Positions 25,812 to 64,000 of a stretch of DNA of 64,000 nt are shown piece after piece; position 1 is the stretch's first letter, and each line of letters opens with the position of its first letter. The stretch lies in the NCBI GenBank assembly GCA_026745465.1, contig JACYXH010000429.1, positions 5,403,833 to 5,467,832 of the forward strand, given 5' to 3'. The translations under genes and the position numbers were made by a program. The notes under the pieces were generated by a model. The model ran no database searches. It was not told where the DNA came from and worked only from the letters and a program-made list of their open reading frames with translations. This DNA is from Lota lota. Lineage: Eukaryota > Chordata > Actinopteri > Gadiformes > Lotidae.

Positions 25812-27347
25812 ATGATTTGATTTGATTTTGGGTTACAAAACATAAAACATCCAAAAGGTTAGCGCCTGAAAGTGTTGAACACATCCCATTTTGCACATCT
25901 TCCCTGTTTTGGAAAAGGATGATATATATAATATAACAACTTAAACAGCAGTGTGCAATACAACTATAAAACATGTACCAAACCCCCAAGGTGCTGTCTC
26001 GTCCTGCTCCTGATATTAAAGCATTAAATATGAATCAAGTTAAGGTGGTCACTGAGTTAGGCTATTATCGCATAAACATTTACTATTTATATATATAAAT
26101 GGTATACTATGTATAGTAGCACTACGTATACAGTTATTATGAACTATGTAGCCTACAAATGTTGACCTCCTTTGGATTATGAACTATTCCAATACTATTG
26201 TCAATATAATGTAATACTATGACAGTAGTATACCTTTGCATAATTAAATGGCTGTTTGAATTAACCAAACTGTAGATTGTAACACTAGCTGAGGAGAGCG
26301 TTAAAAGTGCTTCAGACATAGTGAGCTTCCATATTAGTGAACCTAAACCTGCTCTCCTGTAGGTTCCGCTCAAAGGTTGCACTATCTCCACTGTACACAT
26401 CTTGAAATCTAAATATCACCAGAGCTGCATATGGTGGCTTTAAAGTCTGCTTGTGCACAGACGTGAATATTGATTATTTCCCTTTGACCAGCAGTATTTA
26501 TTTAATACACAGGAATTACGCACATACATTTACACACCCACACAAAACAGTGGAAATAACTACAGCATCGATGAGGCTTCGATGCATATTTATCACGCTG
26601 TAGATACCCCCCACCCCCTCAGGGCTGCATCATACTAGTCCCATTCTAATGGGCTTGCTGGGAGTGGGCTTGCAGTCTGAGTGAGGGAGGGTCCGGGGTC
26701 TTTGGGTATGGTGCCGGTTATCTTGATGAAAATAATGCTACAAGGACATCTTCAGCAGGCCGCTGGACGCTCATCTGAGAGTCGGCGCGCATGGTGCGTG
26801 GCTGAACTCTTTTATCACCTGTCCACCCACTTTGAAATGCTACCGTGGGACCATGCGCGTGTGCATGTGTGTGTAAAGCATGTTAAGCTAAGGCTGTCCA
26901 CCTAGGCCTATAACATCCATTACCACATTTCCATACCATATAGCATGATGTATGATGATTTAGGCAACCATAAGGCATGGACGGGCCGTGGCACATCAAC
27001 ACGTAGGCTGCGAGGGCAGATACTGACTGACAGACTATTGCTCGTGAACCTCCCCGCTTTAAAGACGGGAGATCTGAAGGCTGTGGTTTGCATTAGGGCT
27101 AGAGTCCTGCTGCAGTCCGTTTTAAGGATGTTATTAAAGGCTTTTGTGTGCTGGGCTGCCTTTGCGGCTGTATTATGCTAAACAGGAAGAAAGCTTCCTC
27201 ATTACATCCTGAAGAAATACAAACAGCCCCCCGACAACACTAATAACTCACACACGCATGCACGCGTACGTCAACACACACAAAGACGCGCGGGCGTGCA
27301 ACAAAACAATTTTGTTCAACTGATATTGTGATTTAGTATAGGTTTAT

Positions 27348-27349
<2 letters not shown>

Positions 27350-27408
<59 letters not shown>
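27350..27408 (+). repeat. (CA)n microsatellite with CG-rich head
   Basis: cgcgcg leads directly into about 55 bp of CA, a Z-DNA-prone alternating purine-pyrimidine run. Confidence 0.95.
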
Positions 27409-27414
<6 letters not shown>

Positions 27415-28614
27415 CATAGAAAAACATCCATCCTGTTCAACTTTACATAAATTGCTGAATAAATCCAACATAAACCAATGTCCTTAATTTGCACAGGTAG
27501 TCAGTTTCCTATGTCCAAATTAACTAAGAGGCAAAGTTAACATAATATTCAACATCAACATAAAAGGAAACCAACATATGAAAATAATCAAGGCTCTCCG
27601 TGAATTAAAACCTTTGCATAATTAGCAAGGTAAGCCGTTAGGGGGAAAGCAGTTGGACATTGTAGCGTCTCACTAATGAACTGACTGGTAATCTCTTCCT
27701 TGGTTAGATTAGACAGACGTCATTAACATTAAGTCATCACCCAAGACATGGTGCATGAAAGGACACCCGGTCCAGCCGCTAATCATCCGGTTGGTTTCCT
27801 TTCAGCCAGAGACCCAACAAAATTTACTTTCATCCGTCACTCCCTCTGGAAGGTGCTGGGGGCGGCTTGATGAAGCCAGCACTGCTTTTTGTCTCATCTA
27901 TCCATGCTTTTTGGTTGATGTTGTCCATCGAGGGCTTAATGACCTGGTGTACACATCGATTACTTGGTATTTTTTAACATGTAAAAAACACAAGCACAAA
28001 AAAGAAAATTTAAAAGACTTTTATTTAGACACCAGCGATGATGAATTGCATAATAAAGCAGAAAAAGAAAAGTACCAGTTATGTATTATTTGTGATTAAG
28101 TCGTTAAAGATTACTTTTTTATATCGTATGAAAATTTCACAGCTGTACAACACCAAATGTATTTCCAAACCAGATAAATAAAGCCTCATTAACTGAGGCG
28201 ATAATTAAAAAATGTACTTATACCTCAGGCCTTACGTGAACATAAGGGTGAACGTTTATACAATCCAGGATGTTGTCTTAGAAAACAAATCGTGACATCA
28301 CAATTTTCAAACATCATGACTTGCTGATCCCAACCATCCCCGTTATATTATACAATGCTTTCAAATGGTGCCGTTATTGTTGCCTCAATGCTTCACGTTT
28401 TCTAAAAATGGTGCACGCTACTCTCAAAATACTGTGCTGCCATTACTTGTCTCCAAGTTTCACTTGTATGGGACTGCAGCACACACACTGCCGGTTCCCT
28501 TTGGAGACGTTTCACACCTCAATAAATTCCACTCGTTACACATTGTCATAAACCTAAGTAAGGCTTTAAATGGATCCGTTGATTTTCTGCCAAGAACACA
28601 TTTTGCAAAACATC

Positions 28615-29448
28615 TGCCAGTAAACAACAAAGTGTACATTTATTAAGTGAACATAATAATACACCGCCTGGCAACCCCAAGTTCCCAAGTTCAATACATA
28701 TTAATTCTTTAAAAACAAAGTAAAACAATTACATGAAAAAATATACAAAAAATATGATTTGAGCCAACATGAGCAGGGTGTGGAAATAAAAGGCATTTAT
28801 CTAAATAATTACATGTGCTCTCATCTGTTATGATGAGCGATGTCATCGAACCTGATGGTGAAAAAATATCTAACAAAAACCTAGCATGTTGACCAACAGA
28901 TGTCAAGCATCCATATACGTATTCATATACATAATCTCCTATAGCTGGCTTCCGCTGAGACAACTGTCACACCAGCCGCGTCTTCTGGACCTCAGCCCGG
29001 GATGGGTCCTGCTACCCAGTCTTCCTCTCCACATTGGTGATGGAAGGGTTAAAGAGGAGGGTGAGGAACAGAGAAATGGATACAGGGAGGGAGGAGGTAG
29101 GGAGGGGGTTGAGGAGCCCCCACCCTTCAGCTGCCGGTAGGGATGGGGGGGGGTTCTACAATTGCAGGCCATCTGAAGGAAGAGGAGGACAAGGAGGGGG
29201 AGGAGGAGGTAGTGGAGGGAAAAGAGCTGGAGTTTGCTCCATGGGAGGGTTTCAAATCATGTGATCTGAAGTTCCAAAAGCACATTCCAAGACAACCTAT
29301 TGGTACTTTGACCAAAAATGAGTGTTTGCTATTCTAGAATGATGGGGTTAAACAATAGGACAGGGCTTAAATAATCGTGGAAAAAAGCACCAAGATGGTG
29401 GCTTGGAATGTGCGTGGCACATCACGTGAAACCCACCCACGGCTGCTC
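28615..29448 (-). other. abcb7: Probable ABCB7 3' untranslated region with AATAAA signal
   Basis: The first AATAAA downstream of the stop on the minus strand lies at 28639-28644 and is followed by a GT-rich stretch (TTTGTTGTTTACTGG on the minus strand), a normal poly(A) arrangement. That would give a 3' UTR of about 0.8 kb. It includes a purine-rich stretch on the plus strand around 29030-29235. There is no transcript evidence, so the end is inferred. Confidence 0.5.
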
Positions 29449-51148
<21,700 letters not shown>

Positions 51149-51577
51149 GTTACCTGGTTATGACGTAATTAACTCGTCACCAAATGTCTTCGTCACTTCC
51201 GCTTTCAAATATCTATTTCCACTGTCAGTGTCAGCGCTAGCACCGGAGCTACTGGATATATCGGCATCATCAATTCTTTACTGTTTTGATATTGAGCCAT
51301 CTCGATTGAACCATATTTTGAGTTGTGAATGAGGAAGCTGTTATTAATTATATGAAGCGGTTGTATCATCGCAACAGCTTGACAAGACTCCAAAGCAACC
51401 GCGTGGAATCAAGCTAAGTAACGCTAACACGTTGTGCGGCTGGTCTCCTGTAAGGCAGGTCAGTGGGTCGCACAGCAGTGAAATAAAATTAGCCTCAGTG
51501 CTACACGGCGTTCCCAAATCTTGGGGAAGGGCTTTTTCTTGCCCATCTCCCTCCCCCCCACACACATCGTTTTCAGG
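51149..51577. promoter_or_regulatory. Divergent ABCB7/UPRT promoter interval
   Basis: The start codons of ABCB7 (minus) and UPRT (plus) are only 429 bp apart and face away from each other, so both promoters must lie here or overlap the first exons. Visible sites are a CRE-like TGACGTAA at 51161-51168 and an ETS/GABP-type CACTTCCG at 51194-51201, both common in bidirectional promoters and in genes for mitochondrial proteins. No TATA box stands out. Start sites are not determined. Confidence 0.7.
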
Positions 51578-54500
51578 ATGCCATGCCACAATCAACAGAT
51601 GAACAATGTAAACAGTGGCCAAGAGCACCCTATGAAGCAAGTGCGATTTGCGAACAATAGCGACAGCAGTGTTCCTGACGTGCTGTCCAACTCAGGATCA
51701 GAAAATGTCAGTATACAGGCAGAGAATCAGGAGTCATTAGGACCCCAGCTTAAACTGCTTCCCTTGAACGACCAGATCCGTGAACTACAAACTATAATTA
51801 GAGACAAGTGAGTCCATTTAGTTTTTTCTGTGTAACATTGGTCTTATGTTAAAAGATGATGCACTTTGTGGTACGTTTCCATAATGTATCTCAAACGACA
51901 ATTCAAACCTGACCAAGACTTTATGGGCCATTTCAGATCAACCAGCAGAGGAGACTTTGTGTTTTGTGCTGATCGACTGGTAAGTTGTCGAATTTCTTGT
52001 TGTTTCAGTTATTTTTAACCAATGCTGTAATTTAACGTATCTCCCCTGACAGATCAGACTAGTGGTTGAGGAGGGACTTAATCAGCTTCCCTACTCAGAG
52101 TGTACTGTAACTACTCCAACAGGTGAGTGTATTTCCCAGCCATGAAATAGGCTGTTGCACGGGGAAGCAACATTAGGACCCTGTGCAACAGCAACCTTAC
52201 AGAGTAATATGTTTGCAACATGGTCTGTTCTCAAGCCTAGTGTATTCTTTGCCACATAACATGTGACCATGACCAAAGCTATATTAAAAGCTATATACGG
52301 ACTATATTTGCACTCCCTAAATGTACAATTACTTGTATATTGGTTTCTTATGCCAGGCTTAGACAGAAAATCAAGAAATACCATACAAAAGCCATGTCTG
52401 ATATGAAGGAAGAGTTATGTCTTATATTTTCTGTTGCCTTTCCATAGTAGGTCTAAACAATGAAGAAAACTGTGTATCCACATTGTTTAATTACCCAAAG
52501 ATGATGGCCAAACTCTGTATTATGTTATTTACTTGCATAGTCCATAGCATTAGCTGGGCATTAAAGTGCTGTAGGTAGGATTCAAGATTTGTAAAGGGAG
52601 AGAGCAGAAAAGAGCAGATGAGAGCAAGATTTTGAAACTAAACAACCAATTAACGTCCCTTCCCTCTCCGCTCCCTCCTTTCCTATGTTTGTGTCTATTG
52701 AGAATTGTTGCATTTCATGCACCTGTGATTGACAGGCAAGATGGAATCCCCAAATCAATCATGGAAGAGATGCCCTGATTGGTCAGAAATTAGTTACGCT
52801 GTAATTACTTCTAAATAATAGCTATAAAATCGTACATACATTACTTTTTAAGATTATTATCAACAGCAGAACAAAAAAATCTATGTTGGAATCCAGTTAT
52901 TGTGAGCATGTTGGTCAAATCAAGTAATGATGCTTCAAATTATGCAGTGTTCAATCAATTAAATGATGGAATTAAAGTATTTTGGATTTCAAGTTTTCAA
53001 CATGTCTCATAGTTGATAGGGCATAACAGGGGAAACGGACCAGCAGATGACTGTATAAACTCGACCAACTGATCCGTATTACTCATGGAACATTGCAAAA
53101 GCTAAGAAATTCTGAAAAAAAGGAATTTCCCATCAAGTGGTATTACCCTAGCCTAACAAGCCTGTGCATCAATGCAGCATTAGCGGACTGTAGGTTTAAC
53201 ATATTGCATTGGTAATGGTTATAGTCAGTCTGACTCATCATTAATGTACCACTGCACCACAAACAGCTTGCTAATGGTCATATACAGTTGCAGGGGAATA
53301 AAGATGGCTGTTGATGAATACATTTTGAGAGCAGGCAGGGAGGCACTCCCTTATATATTTCAGAGGGAGGTTGTTTCGCAAGCTGTGGTTCTTTTCAACC
53401 ATATGTTTGTTGGTTAATTTCTTCCAACGGTAAAAATAAATTTAAAAAAAAAGGGCCATCAATACCATATATTATCCCTTAATCACCTGTACCCATCCAG
53501 ACTATTCTCTATCTCTGTTGCCATTGTGTCCTTTATTTTTTCTCCCCAAGGGTACAAGTATGATGGTGTCAAGTTTGAAAGAGGGAACTGCGGAGTCAGC
53601 ATTATGAGAAGTGGTAAGTCAGGGGATAAGAGTCTTGAATATCTCATACCTGCTAAATTAGACTCCTGTTTAAATTCCGTTGCTAGGTCTGCCATGTAGG
53701 TACTTTGCACACCAGACATTTTTTTAACAGCCCTATTCTTACTCCTTTGGGATGTTGTTTGTGTGGTTGTACTGTATTGTACTGATAGGTCAATTTAATA
53801 GTGTCACCAACGAACTAAGAATGTCTCAAGTGAAAATTCTGCGTGTTTTTTTTTTTCTTCTTTTTGTTCTATCGTCATTGTATGACATTGGATCATTTAT
53901 TTTGACGGTATGGGGGGAGGAGAGTAAGATGAGATAACATAAGATGTACTTTTATTAATCCCAGCAGGGAAACATCTGGGATCCATACACGTAATTTATT
54001 CTTCATGTCCCAGGACAGGATGATGGAAGTGCAGAGATTTATGCGATACAGTATCGTATCATCGCATACGAGAGCGTGTTCCGACGTGTTCGTCTAGTTT
54101 ACCCACAGCGTTTCACGTGTCTCCTCGCAGGTGAGGCCATGGAGCAGGGCCTACGAGACTGCTGTCGGTCCATTCGCATCGGAAAGATTCTGATCCAAAG
54201 CGACGAGGAGACACAGAAAGCCAAGGTGTACTACGCCAAGTTTCCCCCGGACATTTACAGGAGAAAGGTCCTGCTCATGTATCCTATCCTCAGTAAGTGG
54301 TGGAGGTGCAGGCTGTGCACAGCCTGTGGCCATTAGCTTGTGTGGATGATGATTCAAAGTGGTCGTCTACCCACTTCGGCAGAACTGAAATAATCACACA
54401 TAATGTCATGGAATTGTTGCACATTTGTGTCTTCAGTGAAAAAAAAAGCTTGTTAAAATTGTATTATAAAATGTGTTGACCATCTCTGCATGTTCTGCAT

Positions 54501-55320
54501 TTCCCCATCATACAGTGGCATTCACTCCCTGTTAATAATTACAGCTCTCATGGGAAGATTAGACACTGCCTCAGAGATGGCCAGCAAGCTGCTGAATGGC
54601 GTAATGAGTGTCTCCAGAAATAGATTCCTAATAACCATGGCCTCTCCCTGTCACAATGAAGCACCATTTTTTCTACTACTCCTCCCTAATTGAAGACCCG
54701 TGTGGATCGAAGAAGAATGTTTCATTTAACATATCAGAGCAGGACTCTGGCTGCAAGACGATAACAAAAAACAGATCACAGGGCAACCTGTTTGCCCTCC
54801 TGGCAGTTTTTTTTTGTTGTTCCAGCCATCGCTGAAAGACTTCTCTCCACTAGGCACGGGAAACACCGTGATAGAAGCAGTGAGGGTGTTGATAGAGCAC
54901 GGCGTCCAGCCCAGACACATCATCCTCCTCAGCCTCTTCTCCACCCCTCATGGTATGTCCACTGATCACCACACACCTACCCCTCATCCACTGTTCATTC
55001 TATGTGTATAATATGTTCACACCACTAGTGTTCACATTACTGACTGAGTAATCTGGTCAGGAACTATTGATTTTATTGGTTTTTATTTTGTATATTTTAA
55101 AAAGTTTCTATGTATCAGGTCTCTTTATCGAAAATGTGTAAACCTTTTCAAGAACTTGTTTATGTTGGAAGAGATTCCAAAACGTACTCTAAAACTATGC
55201 TCTGTACCCCAAGGTGCTAAATCTATTATCCAGGAGTTCCCAGACATTACGATCCTGACAACTGAGGTGCATCCCGTGGCTCCAACACATTTTGGACAAC
55301 GATACTTCGGTACCGACTGA
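51578..55320 (+). CDS. uprt: UPRT, uracil phosphoribosyltransferase homologue (7 coding exons, 257 aa)
   Basis: Coding exons: 51578-51807, 51937-51979, 52053-52122, 53551-53613, 54131-54292, 54854-54952, 55214-55320. All introns are GT-AG and phases join to 257 residues plus stop. The product is a type I phosphoribosyltransferase-fold protein. Uracil + PRPP to UMP is the reaction of bacterial relatives, while the vertebrate protein is generally regarded as weak or inactive (from memory). The start MPCHNQQ also occurs in the human protein; the variable N-terminus here is shorter (human is 309 aa). The conserved core runs from LKLLPLNDQIRELQTIIRDK to the end HFGQRYFGTD. The PRPP loop reads YPILSTGNT (residues 186-194) where bacterial enzymes have DPMLATG, and the uracil-binding end is shortened. 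The gene diverges from ABCB7 and converges on ZDHHC15. Confidence 0.97.
53925..53985 (+). repeat. Short retroelement-tail-like fragment in UPRT intron 4
   Basis: gatgtacttttattaatccc followed by agcagggaaac resembles the widespread fish 3' tail (tacttTATTgatcccnnnGGGaaa). Too short to classify. Confidence 0.35.
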
Positions 55321-57532
55321 CCTCTGAACTTAGGGACAACCAGAGGAACGCTTTGACACAGGAGCGGTTTGAGGGGGTTTGTTTTATGCATCTTGTTGTT
55401 TGTTTTGTCTGCTTTCAACACTTTTTCCCTTCCTATTGGGCCACCTCACCTCAAACGATCAAATCCGTACATTCACAACCGCCAACTACACAACCCGGTG
55501 ACCAGCGACCATTTCCAATTGGTTGCCCAGCAACAGTGGGGCGGTGTCACGGCCAACTACAAAGTCCCGACTACTAAGTTGAGCAGACTTTGTTACATTA
55601 TGCAGATTTTCAGTGTTGTAGATATGTGCCACCCTATCAGGTACACTACTAGGTGCCTGACTACGTAAAGTTTACTTTACTTTCGACTCTGCCTAAAGTG
55701 TGTTTGGCGGTGTGAATGTACGGTTATGCTGTCCTTCTCGCTATGCCAAATATGCTTACTGGATCTCCAGAGGACTCTCCAAATATTGTGCTGTATTACT
55801 TTAGCTTTTTGTTTGTCGTGCGTGTGAAATCTTGGTTATAAAGACCACACTGACTTGAGTAGACTTGAAGTTGATTTTATTTTAACAGGTTACATCCAGA
55901 TAAATCTAATAATTGATGTTGTCAACTGAACAGCAAGTTAAGCAGTATCAGTATTTAGATGTTCCAGAGGTGTTAGCAAAAGGGAGGGCTCCACAATCAT
56001 TTCTTGAGTAAAAAACTGCTTAAAGGATCATACGAACTGCTAGCAATATTATACTGCTAGCTGCAAACACCTTAATACTAGGTTACAAGAAACTGGTGTG
56101 ATGTTGTTTACCTGTGCTAAATTAAATGTCCTAATATTTCATAATCGACATTGTTGCAGTATTTCATGAGTCATTTAATTTATTTATGGGATGAAAAGCA
56201 CAATTCCTCTAAAGATAGCATATTATATCAATAAATAACAAACATCCATGTAATACCTCTACACATGTTCTCAAACACCACACCTAAAAATAAAAACACG
56301 TAACACAAGATCACATGATCTTCATGCAGTTAGGTCACATGGTTTGGCTTGCCGAAAACCAAAACAAATAGTCAATTTAGTGTAGTGAGCAGGGAACAAA
56401 AATCATTGATTTAATTGTGGTTGGAAACTATGTAAGCAGTTCAACAATGACAAACTACCCACCAGTGGACATGGATCATTATCCATCTTAAGAGTTATAA
56501 ACAAGCTATAAGGTCTACAGACAGTAACAAACAGAACGTTACCAGTGTGATCCTCATGCGTATTAGTTAGCGTTTCAAAGCTGCAGAAAAGCAATGTAAA
56601 TTAGTAGATGTTCCCTTCCAGATATTATTGTACCACCTTCACTTTATAAAAGCTATGCTGCCTACTCTGGGGTCTCACCCAAATATACAGTGTTTCATTG
56701 GACGTGCTCTAGAATTTTCCTAGATTTGCAAAGTTTTGCTCCATGTGATCAAATGTGTCAGACTTCTTTTGTCTCCAATCTGACTGCTCCAACCTCTCAG
56801 AGCAATGTGATAAAGGTTGTATAGAAGAACCTAAAGAGTGCATCATTTGGGGATCGTTTATACATTTGAGGCACAGATAAAGCTCAGCTTTAGTAAGGTA
56901 TGATATGCCTTGGGTTTTTCCTTTAAAAATAAATGCCACTTATAATTGTTGTGAGACCAACTGGATAACATTAAATCTCTTCACACATCAAAACTGCATC
57001 TTAAAATAAATAAAAACCCTGCACCAGCTAGGTGCAACATTATGCATGTAAACCAATATCCCAACATTGGTAAACAAAAACAAGCCTTGTTAGACCACAG
57101 TGCTGTAGTTCCCCAGACCCTTTTCCAGTTAACAATCGTTGATGGTCCTAAAACAAGCGGACAACCAGCGAGACAGGAAAGGTAAGAATTCATGTGCCGT
57201 AAGGATACCGGTAGATTTCTTCCATCTGTCCTTCCTGTAGAATACAAGTGTTACTGTAGTGGTTGCATCTAATGCATGAAGAGTGATGCCGTGGTTGACC
57301 ACATGGTCCCCTCTCTCCATGATTCAATTATAATACCCGGGCAAACAGTTTATATGACTAGGAACTGCAGGAGTCATCCACACTTTTGGCTCCCTTTGGG
57401 AAGGAAATGTCCAGCTGGTCCGTCGAAGGTCCACAGGATTGGGAATGCATTTGCCATTATGAAACAGACTGACGGATGGAATCCTATGTCCTCTTCTGTA
57501 TCTAGTACTGTAAAACTTGAGGGCCGACTTCT
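55321..57532. other. Convergent 3' interval of UPRT (+) and ZDHHC15 (-)
   Basis: This 2.2-kb stretch holds the two 3' untranslated regions and no other gene that I can see. On the minus strand an AATAAA at 55876-55881 is a good candidate for the ZDHHC15 poly(A) signal (3' UTR about 1.65 kb). On the plus strand ATTAAA at 56121-56126 and an AATAAA near 56232 are candidates for UPRT. If both are used, the transcripts overlap tail to tail by several hundred bases. Confidence 0.5.
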
Positions 57533-60926
<3,394 letters not shown>

Positions 60927-61033
60927 CTGCGTTCGACTACCATTCCTGGGAAATAGGATCTATCGCATACCGCTGTCTGGGAGCGATTAACATAAATTCC
61001 AGGTAGAACTACAATGCACAGATAAGAGATATA

Positions 61034-61814
61034 CAGAGGTGGAGAGTAACGATTTAGAAATACTTCGTTACTGTACTTTAGTACAGTTTTCACGTATCTG
61101 TATTTTACTTGAGTATTTATTTTTCTGACAACTTTTTACTTTTACTCCCTACATTTTAACACAAATGACTTTCTACTCCTTACATTTTCAAAACAGGCTC
61201 GTTGCTTTTAATGCATTTGAGGGGAATTATCATTACTTCTTCATTTTGCATCATTGCGCGCCTTCCCAACATCAAGACCGATTTCTCTCTTGGTGTATCA
61301 ATCAGTGCATATCATGTACGACAGACGTAACAAGAATAAAACAACGTAAAAGATTAAGACCATAGGGAGACTCCACCGCGGAGAAATGGCGTATATGGGA
61401 GAACTAATAGCATAGCGAGTAGGGATGGATGACGTCCTGTAGAAATGAGCGAATGTTTTATAAAATAGTTGAAGGCTTAATTAGACCCGAAGTGTGTTCT
61501 CGTTTTGATCATAGTGTGATCAATGTTCATTATTTTCAGTGTATTGCTTATTTTATTTGAAGTTAGAATGGTTTAACATTAGCAGTCTCCGAATTATATT
61601 AATATGACGTGAGGTTAAGTTAGCTTTGCAAAGAAACTGCAGGTAGAAATGTCAGAGTGCTACTTTTTACTTTTATACTTCGAGTAAATTTCAGAGCCTG
61701 TACTTTTTAACTTTTACTTAGATAAAGAAGTTGAATCAGTACTTCTACTTTTACCAGAGTCTGTATCTGTACTTCTAACTTGAGTAAAGAATGTGTTGAC
61801 TTTCGCCACCACTG
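61034..61814. mobile_element. Non-autonomous hAT-type element, 781 bp
   Basis: It starts cagaggtggagagtaacg and ends cgccaccactg, with imperfect inverted ends and repeated tactttTACTT/acttgagtaa motifs near both ends. Flanks gagatata (61026-61033) and cagatata (61815-61822) match at 7 of 8 bp, consistent with a hAT target duplication. It lies just upstream of ZDHHC15, about 110 bp from its start codon. No transposase frame is visible. Confidence 0.75.

Positions 61815-64000
<2,186 letters not shown>

Noticed and set aside
27755-28099. 114-codon open frame with Lys/Glu-rich end
   Set aside because: AT-rich, no recognisable domain, no splice or promoter context that supports a gene.

Overview
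The window is a piece of a vertebrate nuclear genome, almost certainly a teleost fish. The genes have short spliced exons with GT-AG introns, closely match vertebrate proteins, and lie among fish-type hAT, LINE and MITE repeats. Dinucleotide microsatellites and poly-C/poly-G runs are extremely dense, which resembles codfish genomes; that last comparison is inference only.

Three protein-coding genes can be read exon by exon. ABCB7 (minus strand, 29449-51148) has 16 coding exons that join in phase to 747 residues. It is the mitochondrial inner-membrane half-ABC transporter needed for cytosolic iron-sulfur protein assembly. UPRT (plus strand, 51578-55320) has 7 coding exons and 257 residues, and is the vertebrate uracil-phosphoribosyltransferase homologue. 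ZDHHC15 (minus strand, 57533-60926) has 11 coding exons and 340 residues, and is a DHHC-type palmitoyltransferase. ABCB7 and UPRT diverge from a shared 429-bp interval carrying ETS- and CRE-like sites. UPRT and ZDHHC15 converge and share an approximately 2.2-kb 3' interval. Order and orientation match human Xq13.3 (ABCB7-UPRT-ZDHHC15), so this is an old microsynteny block. The genes have no obvious shared pathway.

Region by region: 1-22.8 kb has no convincing gene. It holds a LINE fragment (about 1029-1856), a 5.2-kb minisatellite, long CT/GA and CA/GT tracts, hAT-type remnants (13.9-14.5, 15.37-16.43 and 16.56-17.1 kb), a probable MITE (13.1 kb), and gene-free sequence with homeodomain-type motifs. 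A CpG-rich stretch at about 22.9-23.66 kb could be the 5' end of a minus-strand neighbour; by synteny NEXMIF would be expected, but this is unproven. 23.7-28.6 kb is non-coding and contains a miRNA-like hairpin at 25743-25800. 28.6-51.1 kb is ABCB7, with a hAT-like element in intron 4 and several long microsatellites. 51.1-60.9 kb is UPRT and ZDHHC15. 60.9-64 kb holds a hAT-type element and a long CT tract.

The most interesting points concern splicing: a UG repeat serving as the tract upstream of ABCB7 exon 15, a 158-bp CA repeat 13 nt from the ABCB7 exon 11 acceptor, a CAGCAG tandem acceptor at ABCB7 exon 3, and a 27-nt microexon in ZDHHC15. No clearly novel multi-gene system was found.
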